In this document: one piece after another, positions 1-7,498 of the stretch
Position numbering within the stretch: position 1 is the first letter of the stretch
Layout: each line of letters begins with the position of its first letter
DNA from: Sinorhizobium sp.
Lineage (GTDB): Bacteria > Pseudomonadota > Alphaproteobacteria > Rhizobiales > Rhizobiaceae
Direction: 5' to 3'
Assembly: GCA_031178305.1 (NCBI GenBank)
Contig: JAPSJG010000033.1
Span: 1 to 14,170 of the forward strand
DNA: 14,170 bases
Translations under genes and position numbers: made by a program
Notes under the pieces: model-generated
Told to the model about the DNA's origin: nothing
What the model saw: the letters and a program-made list of their open reading frames with translations, nothing else
Databases searched by the model: none

Positions 1-504
1 GAGGACAAGCGTCGTCGTGCTCAACGCGGTGAACAGCGAGCGGGCGGCAAGAATCCCGCCCCAGCCCATGGCCAGATAGAGGAGTATCGTCAGCCGATCG
101 AAACGCCCCGGGAGCAGACATTTCATGGCGATACCGGCAAGGGCGACCGCCCAGATGCCGATTAGCATCGCAAAGAGGAAAGGATCATCCCACCCGCGCT
201 GCAGAAACGGAGTATATGTCGCAGCGATCAGCATGAAGATCGCAGAATGGTCGATGCGGCGGAGGTACAACTTCGTGCGGCAGATCGGATAGAGATTGTA
301 GAGGAAAGAGACGGACAGGGCGAGAACCAGTCCGATGCCATAGACCCAGGCAGCGGCGAGTTGACCCGACGTGCTCCACATGGTTGCGTAGAAGATCAAT
401 GCGGTGACGCCGATAAGCGCGGCGGAAAGGCCGATCCCGTGAACGATGCCATCGGCAATGAGTTCCGATCGGTCATAGTCCCATTTGACGCCGCTGAGAT
501 CCAC
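1..504 (-). CDS. Hemolysin III (TrhA/YqfA, PAQR superfamily) membrane protein, 3' end cut off by the window
   Basis: This is the N-terminal 168 residues of a multi-pass inner-membrane protein; the gene runs off the left edge, and about 45 residues are probably missing if it has the usual 210-220. The signature DHSAIFMLIAATYTPF matches the third-helix region of hemolysin III proteins, and the N-terminal ELIADGIVHGIGL is also typical. Hydrophobic segments alternate with short polar loops throughout. I chose the GTG at 502-504 because GGAGGAG lies 4 bases upstream and no in-frame ATG precedes the conserved N-terminus. Bacterial members are linked to membrane homeostasis and are rarely true hemolysins. 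The Ser-x3-His motif of PAQR helix 2 reads Ser-Phe-Leu-Tyr-Asn here, so one expected metal ligand is replaced. The other His ligands would lie in the missing part. Confidence 0.9.
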   Translation of the reverse strand, partial: MDLSGVKWDYDRSELIADGIVHGIGLSAALIGVTALIFYATMWSTSGQLAAAWVYGIGLVLALSVSFLYNLYPICRTKLYLRRIDHSAIFMLIAATYTPFLQRGWDDPFLFAMLIGIWAVALAGIAMKCLLPGRFDRLTILLYLAMGWGGILAARSLFTALSTTTLVL

Positions 505-824
505 GGGGCTCCTCCACATCCCGCATCGCAGCCGATATCGGCACCTACTCCGCTGTCCATGAACGCGTGTCACCACGCACCTGTGTCGGGCGACCAATTC
601 ACAGCCTTGAGAAACGGACAGCGCCCATTCTCCGGTCATCCTGCCACAAAGCTTTTACCCGGCAAAGCTGCCGTTCGGGCGAAGCGAAATCAATTTTCGC
701 GACAAATTACAATATTCGCTCAACGCGGGCGATCGCATACCGCTCCAGCCGCAACCCCTAACTGCCCTGCGGTTTGATGTGACGGCGACGAAGCGATTGC
801 ACGGGACTGAATGCCAGGTGCTTT
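505..824. other. Intergenic region between the hemolysin III gene and the dksA-like gene
   Basis: About 320 bases with no convincing gene; the open frames here lack ribosome binding sites and recognisable protein content. It should hold the promoter of the minus-strand hemolysin III gene and the 3' end of the dksA-like transcript. The one structured element is a perfect inverted repeat GCGAAA-TCAAT-TTTCGC at 684-700 beside an AT-rich stretch (700-720), a possible operator or promoter region. I see no intrinsic terminator. Confidence 0.4.
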
Positions 825-1169
825 TTACCGCGTGCGCGAGGCCACCTCCGCTGCACAAACCTGGCAGAGGGGCGCATGGGGAACCGCCTGCAATCTTTCC
901 TGGGAAATCGGGTCGCCGCAGCGCACGCAGATGCCGAACGTCCCTGCTGCGATACGGTCGAGCGCCGCGTCGATCGCGCGTATCTCGCTCTGCCCGGCAA
1001 GGCCGAGCCCCTCCAGCACTTCGTCGCTTTCCCGCTCCGTGACGCGATCCGGCACGTCGGCATTCATCGGCTGCTCGAGATCTTCCTCGATCTTCATCAG
1101 CCGGCCATAAAGCTCGCGTTTGCGGCGTAGAAGCTGTTCGCGAAAATCTTCAAGCGCGTACTTGTCCAT
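825..1169 (-). CDS. DksA/TraR-family zinc-finger protein, short form
   Basis: A 114-residue protein of the DksA/TraR family, which binds in the RNA polymerase secondary channel and alters initiation, often with ppGpp. An N-terminal charged helical part (about 3-75, probable coiled coil) precedes a C4 zinc finger with C81, C84, C102 and C105 (Cx2C-x17-Cx2C). The DxxD pair D38/D41 stands where the acidic coiled-coil tip of DksA would be, although the following Ala of the DxxDxA motif is Val. It is shorter than E. coli DksA (about 150) and longer than TraR. The ATG at 1167-1169 is preceded by GGGAG at a good distance; a longer in-frame reading upstream has no support. It lies 56 bases downstream of the usp gene on the same strand, so the two are probably co-transcribed stress genes. 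Confidence 0.9.
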   Translation of the reverse strand: MDKYALEDFREQLLRRKRELYGRLMKIEEDLEQPMNADVPDRVTERESDEVLEGLGLAGQSEIRAIDAALDRIAAGTFGICVRCGDPISQERLQAVPHAPLCQVCAAEVASRTR

Positions 1170-1225
1170 TACAGGCTCCCTGGGCGCGGCGGTGTCACAA
1201 CCGCACCACATTTCTTGTTGTCATG

Positions 1226-1648
1226 CTATCGATCGACGAGAACTGCGCAGGGGCAATGGCTGACCACGCGGCTGGCGGTCGACCCGATGAAATAATCGAT
1301 CAGCCCCGGACGATGCGATGCAATGATCACAAGGTCCGCGTTCTCTTCCTTTGCGAGGGCGTTGATCGTGCCGGCCGCCCCGCCGGTGCGGATTTCGACG
1401 CGCCCGTTGATGCCGTGCTTGGCCTTGAGCGCCTCCAGCGTCTTAGTCGCATGCCTGCGCGATTCCTCGATCATCTCCAGCGGAAAATCGACGATCATGT
1501 AGCCCTGAGCATAGGCATTAAGGTCCTCGATCACGTTGAGCAGGACGATCTCGCCTCCCTCGTCGATCAGTTTCTCGGCAATATTGAGCACGGATTCGCC
1601 GTGCTCGAGCTGATCCATGGCGATCGGAACGATAATCTTTCTGTACAT
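1226..1648 (-). CDS. Universal stress protein, UspF/UspG-like
   Basis: A 140-residue single UspA domain. The N-terminal YRKIIVPIAMD strand and the C-terminal ASHRPGLIDYFIGSTASRVV segment followed by PCAVLV are the family's nucleotide-binding signature, in the SHRPG...GST form seen in UspF/UspG proteins rather than the GxxG form of classical ATP-binding Usp. Cytoplasmic; such proteins accumulate in growth arrest, low oxygen or oxidative stress. I prefer the ATG at 1646-1648, with AAGGAG 10 bases upstream; a GTG three codons earlier sits almost on top of that site. It is the first gene of a probable operon with the dksA-like gene and is divergent from the VOC gene. Confidence 0.9.
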   Translation of the reverse strand: MYRKIIVPIAMDQLEHGESVLNIAEKLIDEGGEIVLLNVIEDLNAYAQGYMIVDFPLEMIEESRRHATKTLEALKAKHGINGRVEIRTGGAAGTINALAKEENADLVIIASHRPGLIDYFIGSTASRVVSHCPCAVLVDR

Positions 1649-1994
1649 GCCAGACACGCTCCTTCGTTACACTCCCGGTCGCCGGCTCGGAAGGCCAAGC
1701 CGATCCCCACGTGAGCCGGGCACAGGCAACCGTCCCGCTCCGCTGTCGTCCTGCTGCCAGCCGAAACTTCAGCGGCGGCAGCGATTCCGGCATCTATTGA
1801 AATCAAACCAATTACCACCCTCGCGCTTGCTCGCCCTCTTGAGGAGGTAGGGCGACAGTCACGACTGTCAACGTTCGTCGAACACAACATCAAGGAATAT
1901 AACGGCTTTCTCGAACGTGATCACGTGCTCAAATTGGGTTAGACTCAAGGTAACCGCCTGCGGCCCTGACTGGCCCCGCAGCCCGAAAGGCGAA
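1649..1994. promoter_or_regulatory. Divergent intergenic region with several short dyads
   Basis: This 346-base stretch separates the minus-strand usp gene from the plus-strand VOC gene and must carry both promoters. It contains three perfect dyads: GACAGTC-AC-GACTGTC (1854-1869), GTTCG-T-CGAAC (1873-1883) and ACGTGATCACGT (1915-1926). Each alone could be chance in a window this size, but their clustering in a divergent promoter region makes them operator candidates. I could not assign a convincing -35/-10 pair. No gene is evident. Confidence 0.35.
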
Positions 1995-2885
1995 ATGATG
2001 AAAGACCCGATAGCCTCGCATCCGACGACAGATTTTCCGGCCGACCACGCCACGTCGATGCCGGCCTATGTCGAAAGAGCGCATCTGGTGGTCGAGGATC
2101 TGCCGATGGTTTCGGCTTGGTATCAGCGCATCGTCGGGCTGGCTTTGATCGAAACGAGCGCAAACGGGGAAACGCTCGGCGTCAATGGAACGCCGCTGCT
2201 GACGCTGACGACGGACCGGAGGGCGGCACGGGCACCCCGTAACGCGCCCGGCCTCTTCCATGTCGCCTACCTCGTTCCCGATCGCCGTGAACTCGGCCGT
2301 TGGCTGGCGCATGCCGCAAACAACGGCGTCCGCTTACAAGGCGCATCCGACCATCTCGTCAGCGAAGCTATCTACCTCGCCGACCCGGAGGGAAACGGCA
2401 TCGAAATCTATCGCGACCGCCCTCGCTCGGAGTGGACCTATCACGCCGACGACACGGTGGAGATGAACACTCTGCCGCTCAACCTTCAGGCGCTTTACGA
2501 CGAAGCCCCGCAAGGCGGCTGGAGCGGCCTCGCCAATGGCAGCACGATCGGCCACATCCATCTCCAGGTTTCTGACATCCCTCAGGCGGACGTCTTCTTT
2601 CGCGATGTGCTCGGGCTCGATCTGATGGCACGCTACCCCGGGGCGAGCTTCTTTGCCACGGGCAAGTACCACCATCACGTTGCGGCCAATATCTGGAACT
2701 CGCGCGGTGCCGACAGGCGCCAGGACAGGATGACGGGCCTGGCGGACTACACACTTCGTTTCAGAGAGGCGGAGAGGTTGACGGCCGCCATCGCCAAGCT
2801 CGAAGAACTCGAAGTGCCGATACGCCGCGACGGCGCGTTCCATCGGCTTTCCGATCCATGGGGCATCGGCCTTACGCTCGCTTGA
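1995..2885 (+). CDS. Two-domain VOC (glyoxalase/extradiol dioxygenase fold) protein, CatE group
   Basis: A 296-residue protein with two vicinal-oxygen-chelate domains, about 25-142 and 183-296, resembling the CatE catechol-2,3-dioxygenase group. Candidate metal ligands in domain 1 are H30 (AHLVVED), H89 (LFHVAYLV) and E137 (PEGNGIEIYRD). Domain 2 has H187/H189 (GHIHLQVSD) and the cluster H226-H228, but the last strand reads DPWGIGLTLA, with no Glu where a third ligand is expected. Ring cleavage of catechol is therefore only a family-based guess. The doublet ATGATG (1995-2000) follows GAAAGG, and either ATG could serve. The upstream in-frame codons have no ribosome binding site and no similarity to the fold. 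Substrate unknown; cytosolic. Confidence 0.85.
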   Translation: MMKDPIASHPTTDFPADHATSMPAYVERAHLVVEDLPMVSAWYQRIVGLALIETSANGETLGVNGTPLLTLTTDRRAARAPRNAPGLFHVAYLVPDRRELGRWLAHAANNGVRLQGASDHLVSEAIYLADPEGNGIEIYRDRPRSEWTYHADDTVEMNTLPLNLQALYDEAPQGGWSGLANGSTIGHIHLQVSDIPQADVFFRDVLGLDLMARYPGASFFATGKYHHHVAANIWNSRGADRRQDRMTGLADYTLRFREAERLTAAIAKLEELEVPIRRDGAFHRLSDPWGIGLTLA

Positions 2886-2890
2886 TCACG

Positions 2891-2921
2891 ATGATGTTAG
2901 GTCGGGCTGACCTAACATCAT
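2891..2921. repeat. Perfect 13-bp inverted repeat just after the VOC gene
   Basis: ATGATGTTAGGTC and its exact reverse complement GACCTAACATCAT are separated by five bases (GGGCT), starting six bases after the VOC stop codon. No T-tract follows on either strand, so it is not a classical intrinsic terminator. It could protect a 3' end, act as a bidirectional terminator without a U-tract, or be one module of the repeat that follows directly. Confidence 0.75.
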
Positions 2922-2934
2922 GTCAGCGCGGGAT

Positions 2935-3011
2935 GCAGGCGGAAAACCGCATGCAGCAAATCGAAGTGCTACAGCACCTTTGCGCTACTGATAAGACGCG
3001 CGGCGCTGTAG
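2935..3011. repeat. Rhizobial-type palindromic intergenic element
   Basis: The segment starts with GCAGGCGGAAAACCGC, continues with ATGCAGCAAATCGAAGTG, and ends in an imperfect hairpin bounded by CTACAGC (2969-2975) and GCTGTAG (3005-3011), with TTTGCGC and AGACGCGC as inner arms. I recognise this hairpin from memory as a dispersed intergenic repeat of rhizobia and agrobacteria (REP/RIME-like). I cannot show a second full copy in this window, though the GCGGAAAACCGC core recurs at about 13144. It probably belongs to the 3' flank of the VOC gene. Confidence 0.6.
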
Positions 3012-3107
3012 CAGACATGAGCATCTCACCACCTGTTGCGACCTCCCCAATTTTATCCAGTTTCTGTCGTTATTTATTGTCATAATGGGAGGATTGGAGG
3101 CAGGGTG

Positions 3108-3947
3108 ATGGCAGGCAAGGTCCTGGTTCTCGGGTCCGGCGGCACCGTCGGCAGCAAACTGGTGCGAGCCCTCCTCGAGAAAGGCGAACGTGTGAAGGCT
3201 GGGACCCGCGGGGCTGCTCCCGCAGAGGACGCCGAAGCCGTTGCCTTGGACTATCAGGACTGTTCCACCTATGGCCACGCGCTCGAAGGCGTCGATCGAA
3301 TTTTCGTGATGGCCCCCGGTGGCTACCTCGACCCGGTGGCGCTGCTCACACCTGTCATCCGCGCAGCCGCCGCCCGAGGCATCAAGAACGTGCTGATGAC
3401 TGTCCTCGGTGTCGACGCCGACGACGATCAACCCTATCGTCAGGTGGAGCTCTTCCTCGAGAAGACCGGAGCTCAATTCGTCATCCTGCGGCCCAGCACC
3501 TTCGCAGACAACTTCCACAGTCACTGGCTGGAGGGTATCCGGCACGGCGTCATCGCCCTGCCCGCGGCCGACAGCAAAACCAGCTTCATCGACACGCGCG
3601 ACATCGCCGAATGCGCCGCGGCAGCGCTGACGAGCGACGCTTACAACGGCGGGGCCTTCAATCTCACCGGGCCAGAGGCCCTGAGTTATGCGCAAGCCGC
3701 GACCATTCTTTCGCGTGCGATCGGCAAGCCGATCGCCTATGAACCGGTCGATGCCGAAACCTTCATCGGCATGCTTACAGCCGCCGGCGTGCCCGACGCC
3801 TACGCCCAGTATGTCGCGGGCACCTTTCGATCCGTGCGCGAAGGCCGCTTTGCCCAGGTCACCGGCGATGTCGAAAGGCTGACCGGAAGGCCGCCGCGCA
3901 GGCTGGATACCTATGCGGAGGACAATGCGGCCGCGTTGGCGGCCTGA
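3108..3947 (+). CDS. NmrA-like atypical SDR, NAD(P)-binding protein
   Basis: A 279-residue Rossmann-fold protein. The N-terminal VLVLGSGGTVGSKLV gives the GxxGxxG dinucleotide motif at G9, G12 and G15. The central part (LRPSTFADNFHSHW) and the FIDTRDIAECAAAAL segment are characteristic of the NmrA/SDR_a5 group, which includes quinone reductase-like enzymes and redox-sensing proteins. No Tyr-x3-Lys catalytic pair stands out, as is usual for atypical SDRs, so the role may be NAD(P)H sensing or quinone/aldehyde reduction. The ATG at 3108 has GGAGG 7 bases upstream; the longer frame from 3036 begins in AT-rich, non-coding-like sequence. It stands alone, after the palindromic repeats and about 110 bases before the peptidase gene. 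Confidence 0.85.
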   Translation: MAGKVLVLGSGGTVGSKLVRALLEKGERVKAGTRGAAPAEDAEAVALDYQDCSTYGHALEGVDRIFVMAPGGYLDPVALLTPVIRAAAARGIKNVLMTVLGVDADDDQPYRQVELFLEKTGAQFVILRPSTFADNFHSHWLEGIRHGVIALPAADSKTSFIDTRDIAECAAAALTSDAYNGGAFNLTGPEALSYAQAATILSRAIGKPIAYEPVDAETFIGMLTAAGVPDAYAQYVAGTFRSVREGRFAQVTGDVERLTGRPPRRLDTYAEDNAAALAA

Positions 3948-4059
3948 TCGCGGCAGGCCGGGGCTGCATCGCAGGGGCACGGAACGTTCCCTTTCCGCTT
4001 GATCGCCGTGCAAGCGCTCTCTATCTCATGATCTCCCGCCGTCAGCCCCGGAGAATCCC

Positions 4060-6168
4060 TTGTCCGCTTTCAAGAACCTGCCAGCCGCGCCCGTCGCTCC
4101 GAAAAAACCTGTCACGGATAAGCGTCACGGCATCAGCCGGACCGATGACTATGCGTGGCTCAGAGCCGACAATTGGCAGGCCATGTTCAAGGATCCGTCG
4201 ATCCTCGATGGGGAGATCCGCAAGCATCTCGAAGCGGAAAACGCCTATATGAACGCCGCGATGGCGGATACGAAGGATTTGCAGAAGACGCTGTTTGCGG
4301 AAATGCGCGGCCGCATCAAGGAGGAGGATTCCTCCGTTCCGATGAAGGACGGCGCCTTCGCCTACGGCACATTCTACGTGAAGGGCGGCGAGCATCCGCG
4401 TTATTTCCGGATTCCCCGCGAGGGTGCGGTCAACGACGAAACGATCCGCCAAGTGCTGCTCGACGGCGACAAGGAAGCCGAGGGAAAGGCCTATTTCCGG
4501 ATCGCCGGCCTCAACCATTCGAGGGATCATGCCCGCGGTATCTGGGGTTACGACGACAAGGGATCGGAATATTTCACACTCAGGGTGCGCGATCTCGAAA
4601 CCGGCGAGGATCTTGTCGATGTCGTCGAGAATACCGGGGGCGGTGGCGCCTGGGCGCCGGACGGCAGGAGCTTCTTCTACACCGTGCTCGATGAAAATCA
4701 TCGACCGTCGAAGATCTATCGTCACGTCATCGGCACGCCGCAGTCGAACGATCGTCTCGTCTACGAGGAAAAGGATCCCGGCTTCTTCATGTCGGTCGGC
4801 GGTTCACTCATCGACGATTTCATCTATATCGACATTCATGACCACCAGACCAGCGAATACCGGATCATACCGACCAGCCATCTGACCGCCGATCCCAGGC
4901 TCGTCGCCGAGCGCGTTACCGGTCTCGAATATTCGATGACCGAGGGCGGCGACGTGTTCTACATCCTGACCAATGCCGACGGCGCCAAGGATTTCAAGAT
5001 CATGGAGGCGCCGGTGGAAGCGCCGCAGAAGGAAAACTGGCGTGAGGTGGTGCCGCACCGGCCGGGCATCCTGATCCTCAGCCACACGGCCTATGCCCGG
5101 CATCTCGTGTGGCTGCAGCGGCGCGAGGGCCTGCCGGAAATCGTCGTCCGCGACCGCCAGACCGGCGAGGAACACGCGATCGCCTTCGCCGAGGAAGCCT
5201 ATTCGCTCGGGCTCTCGGGTGCAGCCGAATACGATACGGACGTCATCCGCTTTTCCTATTCCTCGATGACGACGCCGTCGCAACTGTTCGACTACAACAT
5301 GGCGACACGGGAGCGGAGGCTCCTGAAGACCCAGGAAGTACCGTCCGGCCACGATCCGGAGGATTACGTGACCCGCCGCGTGTTCGCGCCGGCTACAGAT
5401 GGAGCTTCGGTTCCGGTCACCCTTCTCTATCGCAAGGACACGCCGCTCGACGGCTCTGCACCTTGTCTGCTCTACGGCTATGGAGCCTATGGCATCACCA
5501 TTCCGGCGAGCTTCAACACCAATTGCCTGTCGCTCGTCGACCGCGGCTTCGTCTACGCCATCGCCCATATCCGCGGTGGCAAGGACAAGGGCTTCCAATG
5601 GTACGAAGACGGGAAGATGGCGATGAAGCCCAATACCTTCAAAGACTTCATCGCCGCTGCTGACTATTTGAATCAGGAGAAGTTCACCTCCTATGCGAAG
5701 ATCATCGCCGAAGGCGGCTCGGCGGGCGGCATGCTCATGGGCGCGGTCGCCAACATGGCGCCGGAGAAGTTCGGCGGCATTATCGCCGCCGTGCCCTTCG
5801 TCGACGTGCTGAGCACCATGCTCGACGACACCCTGCCGCTCACCCCGCCGGAATGGCCCGAATGGGGTAATCCGATCGAGAGCGCGGAGTTCTACAACAT
5901 CATCGCCAGCTACTCGCCCTATGACAACGTGGCCGCCAGATCCTATCCGGCCATCCTCGCACTCGGCGGCCTCACCGATCCGCGCGTCACCTATTGGGAG
6001 CCGGCCAAATGGGTGGCGAAGCTACGCGAGAAGACCACGGGCAGCGAACCGGTCCTGTTGAAGACCAACATGGAGGCCGGCCATGGCGGTGCTTCGGGGC
6101 GCTTCCAGCGGCTGGAGGAAATCGCCTTCGAATATGCCTTCGCCATCAAGGTCGCCGGGCGGATGTAG
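4060..6168 (+). CDS. ptrB: Oligopeptidase B (S9A prolyl oligopeptidase family)
   Basis: A 702-residue serine peptidase with an N-terminal seven-bladed beta-propeller (about 75-420) and a C-terminal alpha/beta-hydrolase domain (about 430-702). The catalytic triad is readable: S554 in GGSAGG, D640 in GGLTDPRV and H675 in AGHGG. Its Ser-Asp-His spacing (86 and 35) matches that of E. coli oligopeptidase B as I remember it. Such enzymes are cytosolic and cut short peptides after Arg or Lys. No signal peptide is visible. The start is TTG (4060-4062) with GGAG 6 bases upstream; the first in-frame ATG lies some 40 codons inside the conserved N-terminal domain, so TTG is needed. The Shine-Dalgarno of the next gene overlaps its TAG stop, so the two are translationally linked. 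Confidence 0.93.
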   Translation: MSAFKNLPAAPVAPKKPVTDKRHGISRTDDYAWLRADNWQAMFKDPSILDGEIRKHLEAENAYMNAAMADTKDLQKTLFAEMRGRIKEEDSSVPMKDGAFAYGTFYVKGGEHPRYFRIPREGAVNDETIRQVLLDGDKEAEGKAYFRIAGLNHSRDHARGIWGYDDKGSEYFTLRVRDLETGEDLVDVVENTGGGGAWAPDGRSFFYTVLDENHRPSKIYRHVIGTPQSNDRLVYEEKDPGFFMSVGGSLIDDFIYIDIHDHQTSEYRIIPTSHLTADPRLVAERVTGLEYSMTEGGDVFYILTNADGAKDFKIMEAPVEAPQKENWREVVPHRPGILILSHTAYARHLVWLQRREGLPEIVVRDRQTGEEHAIAFAEEAYSLGLSGAAEYDTDVIRFSYSSMTTPSQLFDYNMATRERRLLKTQEVPSGHDPEDYVTRRVFAPATDGASVPVTLLYRKDTPLDGSAPCLLYGYGAYGITIPASFNTNCLSLVDRGFVYAIAHIRGGKDKGFQWYEDGKMAMKPNTFKDFIAAADYLNQEKFTSYAKIIAEGGSAGGMLMGAVANMAPEKFGGIIAAVPFVDVLSTMLDDTLPLTPPEWPEWGNPIESAEFYNIIASYSPYDNVAARSYPAILALGGLTDPRVTYWEPAKWVAKLREKTTGSEPVLLKTNMEAGHGGASGRFQRLEEIAFEYAFAIKVAGRM

Positions 6169-6178
6169 GAGAAGCTCG

Positions 6179-6700
6179 GTGCCGGTGTATGTCGCATTGT
6201 TGAGAGCGGTCAATGTTGGCGGCACCAGCACGCTGCCCATGTCGGAGTTGAAGACGATCTGCGAAGGCCTCGGCTTTGCCGACGTGCAGACCTATATCCA
6301 GAGCGGCAACGTCCTCTTCCGCTCCAATCTCGCGGAAGGCGAGGTGCGGCGGCGCCTAGAGGAGGCGCTCGCAGCAAGGATGGGCAAGGCGCCGGGCGTC
6401 ATCCTGCGCAGCCGGCGCGAGCTCGAGACGGTCTTGGCGGAGGCGCCATTTCCAGACGCCAAACCCAACTTCCTGCTCGTCGCCTTTTTGCCGGAGCCGC
6501 CTGCCGCAGGCGCGCTCGACAAGCTGGTCGCGCCGGACGGAGAAGAGGTGCAGATCCACGGCAGAGAAATCTATATCCACTATCCGAACGGGTCCGGCCG
6601 ATCGAAGCTCAAGCTGCCGGCGCTGAAGCCCGGCACGGCGCGCAACCTCAACACCGTGTGCAAGCTCGCGGAAATGGCTGCGGCTTTGGAGGACTCCTGA
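6179..6700 (+). CDS. DUF1697 family protein
   Basis: A 173-residue cytosolic protein of unknown function. The N-terminus VYVALLRAVNVGG and the later TYIQSGNVLFRSN are the hallmark motifs of DUF1697; the C-terminal NGSGRSKLKLP and TARNLNTV also fit, and the length is normal. The start is GTG at 6179, with AGGAG (6167-6171) seven bases upstream overlapping the stop of the peptidase gene, so this is a two-gene unit with probable coupling. The frame is open further upstream but would run inside the peptidase gene. It ends six bases before the convergent TetR gene. No biochemical role is established for the family as far as I know. Confidence 0.92.
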   Translation: MPVYVALLRAVNVGGTSTLPMSELKTICEGLGFADVQTYIQSGNVLFRSNLAEGEVRRRLEEALAARMGKAPGVILRSRRELETVLAEAPFPDAKPNFLLVAFLPEPPAAGALDKLVAPDGEEVQIHGREIYIHYPNGSGRSKLKLPALKPGTARNLNTVCKLAEMAAALEDS

Positions 6701-6706
6701 TCGGCA

Positions 6707-7324
6707 TCACGCCTGCGCCGGTTGGAACAGCAGGCGTAGAAAGCTGCGCAAGACGAGGAGTTGATCAGGCAGGATCTTAGGCTCCTGCATCGCTTTCGAA
6801 AGCACGATTCCACCTTCGAGAACGGTAGAGACCATGTCGGCGAGCTGGTCGGCATCGAGCGCTTCGCGCGGGCGGTAGACCTGCATGATTTCCCGGAACA
6901 TCTGACCGAAGCGCCGGCGCCACATCAGCGCCGCCTGCCGGTTCATCTCCTTGATTTCCCGGTCGAAGGCGCGCTCGTGCGAACACATGGTCGCGACCAG
7001 GCAACCGGGGTGGCCGTTCGGCAGATCGCCCAGCAATTCCGAAAGCAGCTTGAGGCCGATCAGGAACGATTGCAGCGGATCATCTGCGAGTTCGCGTGCC
7101 CGCCCGAAGATCTCGTCGTAGATCCGTTCGTCATTGTCGATGTAGCGCTCGAGCAGCGCCTTGGCGAGCTCGTTCTTGTCGCGGAAATGATAGAAGAATC
7201 CGCTCTTTGTAATGCCGGTCTCGACGATCAGCTCATCGATGGACGTCGCCCCGAAGCCCTTGGCGAGCACCGCGGCCTCGGCCGCATCGAGGATCTTCGC
7301 CCGCGTTTCCTCGCCCTTTCGCAT
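6707..7324 (-). CDS. TetR/AcrR-family transcriptional regulator
   Basis: A 205-residue regulator. Residues 7-53 form a typical TetR DNA-binding domain: TRAKILDAAEAAVLAKGFGATSID followed, after a short gap, by the recognition helix ITKSGFFYHFRDKNEL. The rest is an all-helical ligand-binding domain whose ligand I cannot predict. The ATG at 7322-7324 has AGGAG 6 bases upstream. The operator-like palindrome CTGTAC-CGCCA-GTACAG lies directly over this ribosome binding site, which suggests negative autoregulation. It is convergent with DUF1697 (six-base gap) and divergent from the homocysteine methyltransferase gene, which is the obvious candidate target. Confidence 0.92.
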   Translation of the reverse strand: MRKGEETRAKILDAAEAAVLAKGFGATSIDELIVETGITKSGFFYHFRDKNELAKALLERYIDNDERIYDEIFGRARELADDPLQSFLIGLKLLSELLGDLPNGHPGCLVATMCSHERAFDREIKEMNRQAALMWRRRFGQMFREIMQVYRPREALDADQLADMVSTVLEGGIVLSKAMQEPKILPDQLLVLRSFLRLLFQPAQA

Positions 7325-7332
7325 GTGCGCTC

Positions 7333-7349
7333 CTGTACCGCCAGTACAG
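7333..7349. promoter_or_regulatory. Candidate TetR operator
   Basis: A perfect dyad CTGTAC-CGCCA-GTACAG ends eight bases before the TetR ATG and covers its Shine-Dalgarno. A 17-bp dyad of 6-bp arms with a 5-bp centre is in the normal size range for TetR-family operators. Its position would block transcription of the regulator itself. The divergent gene starts about 190 bases away, so control of that gene from this site alone is less certain. I found no second copy in the interval. Confidence 0.6.
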
Positions 7350-7482
7350 TTTTCACTTGAGAAATCAGGGACGAGCGGACCCCCCGTCACCCGGTATTTA
7401 CGGCAAGTTCCTGATGTTACAGCAGCATGCGGACATTCGGGCAATAGTATACCGCAAGCCAGCTAGTTTAGCAGATGATAAA

Positions 7483-7498
7483 AAGGCAGAAATGCCTT
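7483..7498 (+). promoter_or_regulatory. GAAA-tetraloop hairpin in the leader of the methyltransferase gene
   Basis: AAGGCA-GAAA-TGCCTT forms a 6-bp stem closed by a GNRA-type tetraloop, about 40 bases before the GTG start of the homocysteine methyltransferase gene. It may be a simple leader hairpin. I could not match the leader to the SAM-II or SAH riboswitch consensus from memory. Confidence 0.35.

Noticed and set aside
247..777. A 176-codon plus-strand open frame over the left edge genes
   Set aside because: It lies antisense to the hemolysin III gene, has no ribosome binding site, and its translation shows no domain; it is a by-product of the high-GC codon pattern.
3053..3086. CATAAT as a -10 box for the SDR gene
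   Set aside because: No acceptable -35 at 16-18 bases, and the resulting leader would be too short to carry the observed Shine-Dalgarno comfortably.
3981..3990. Palindrome GGAACGTTCC before the oligopeptidase gene, considered as a stress sigma (GGAAC) site
   Set aside because: No matching second element at the required spacing, and 10-bp palindromes are expected by chance several times in this window.
2985..4013. A 342-codon minus-strand open frame opposite the SDR gene
   Set aside because: The plus-strand frame carries a clear Rossmann motif and a Shine-Dalgarno; the antisense translation has no recognisable fold.
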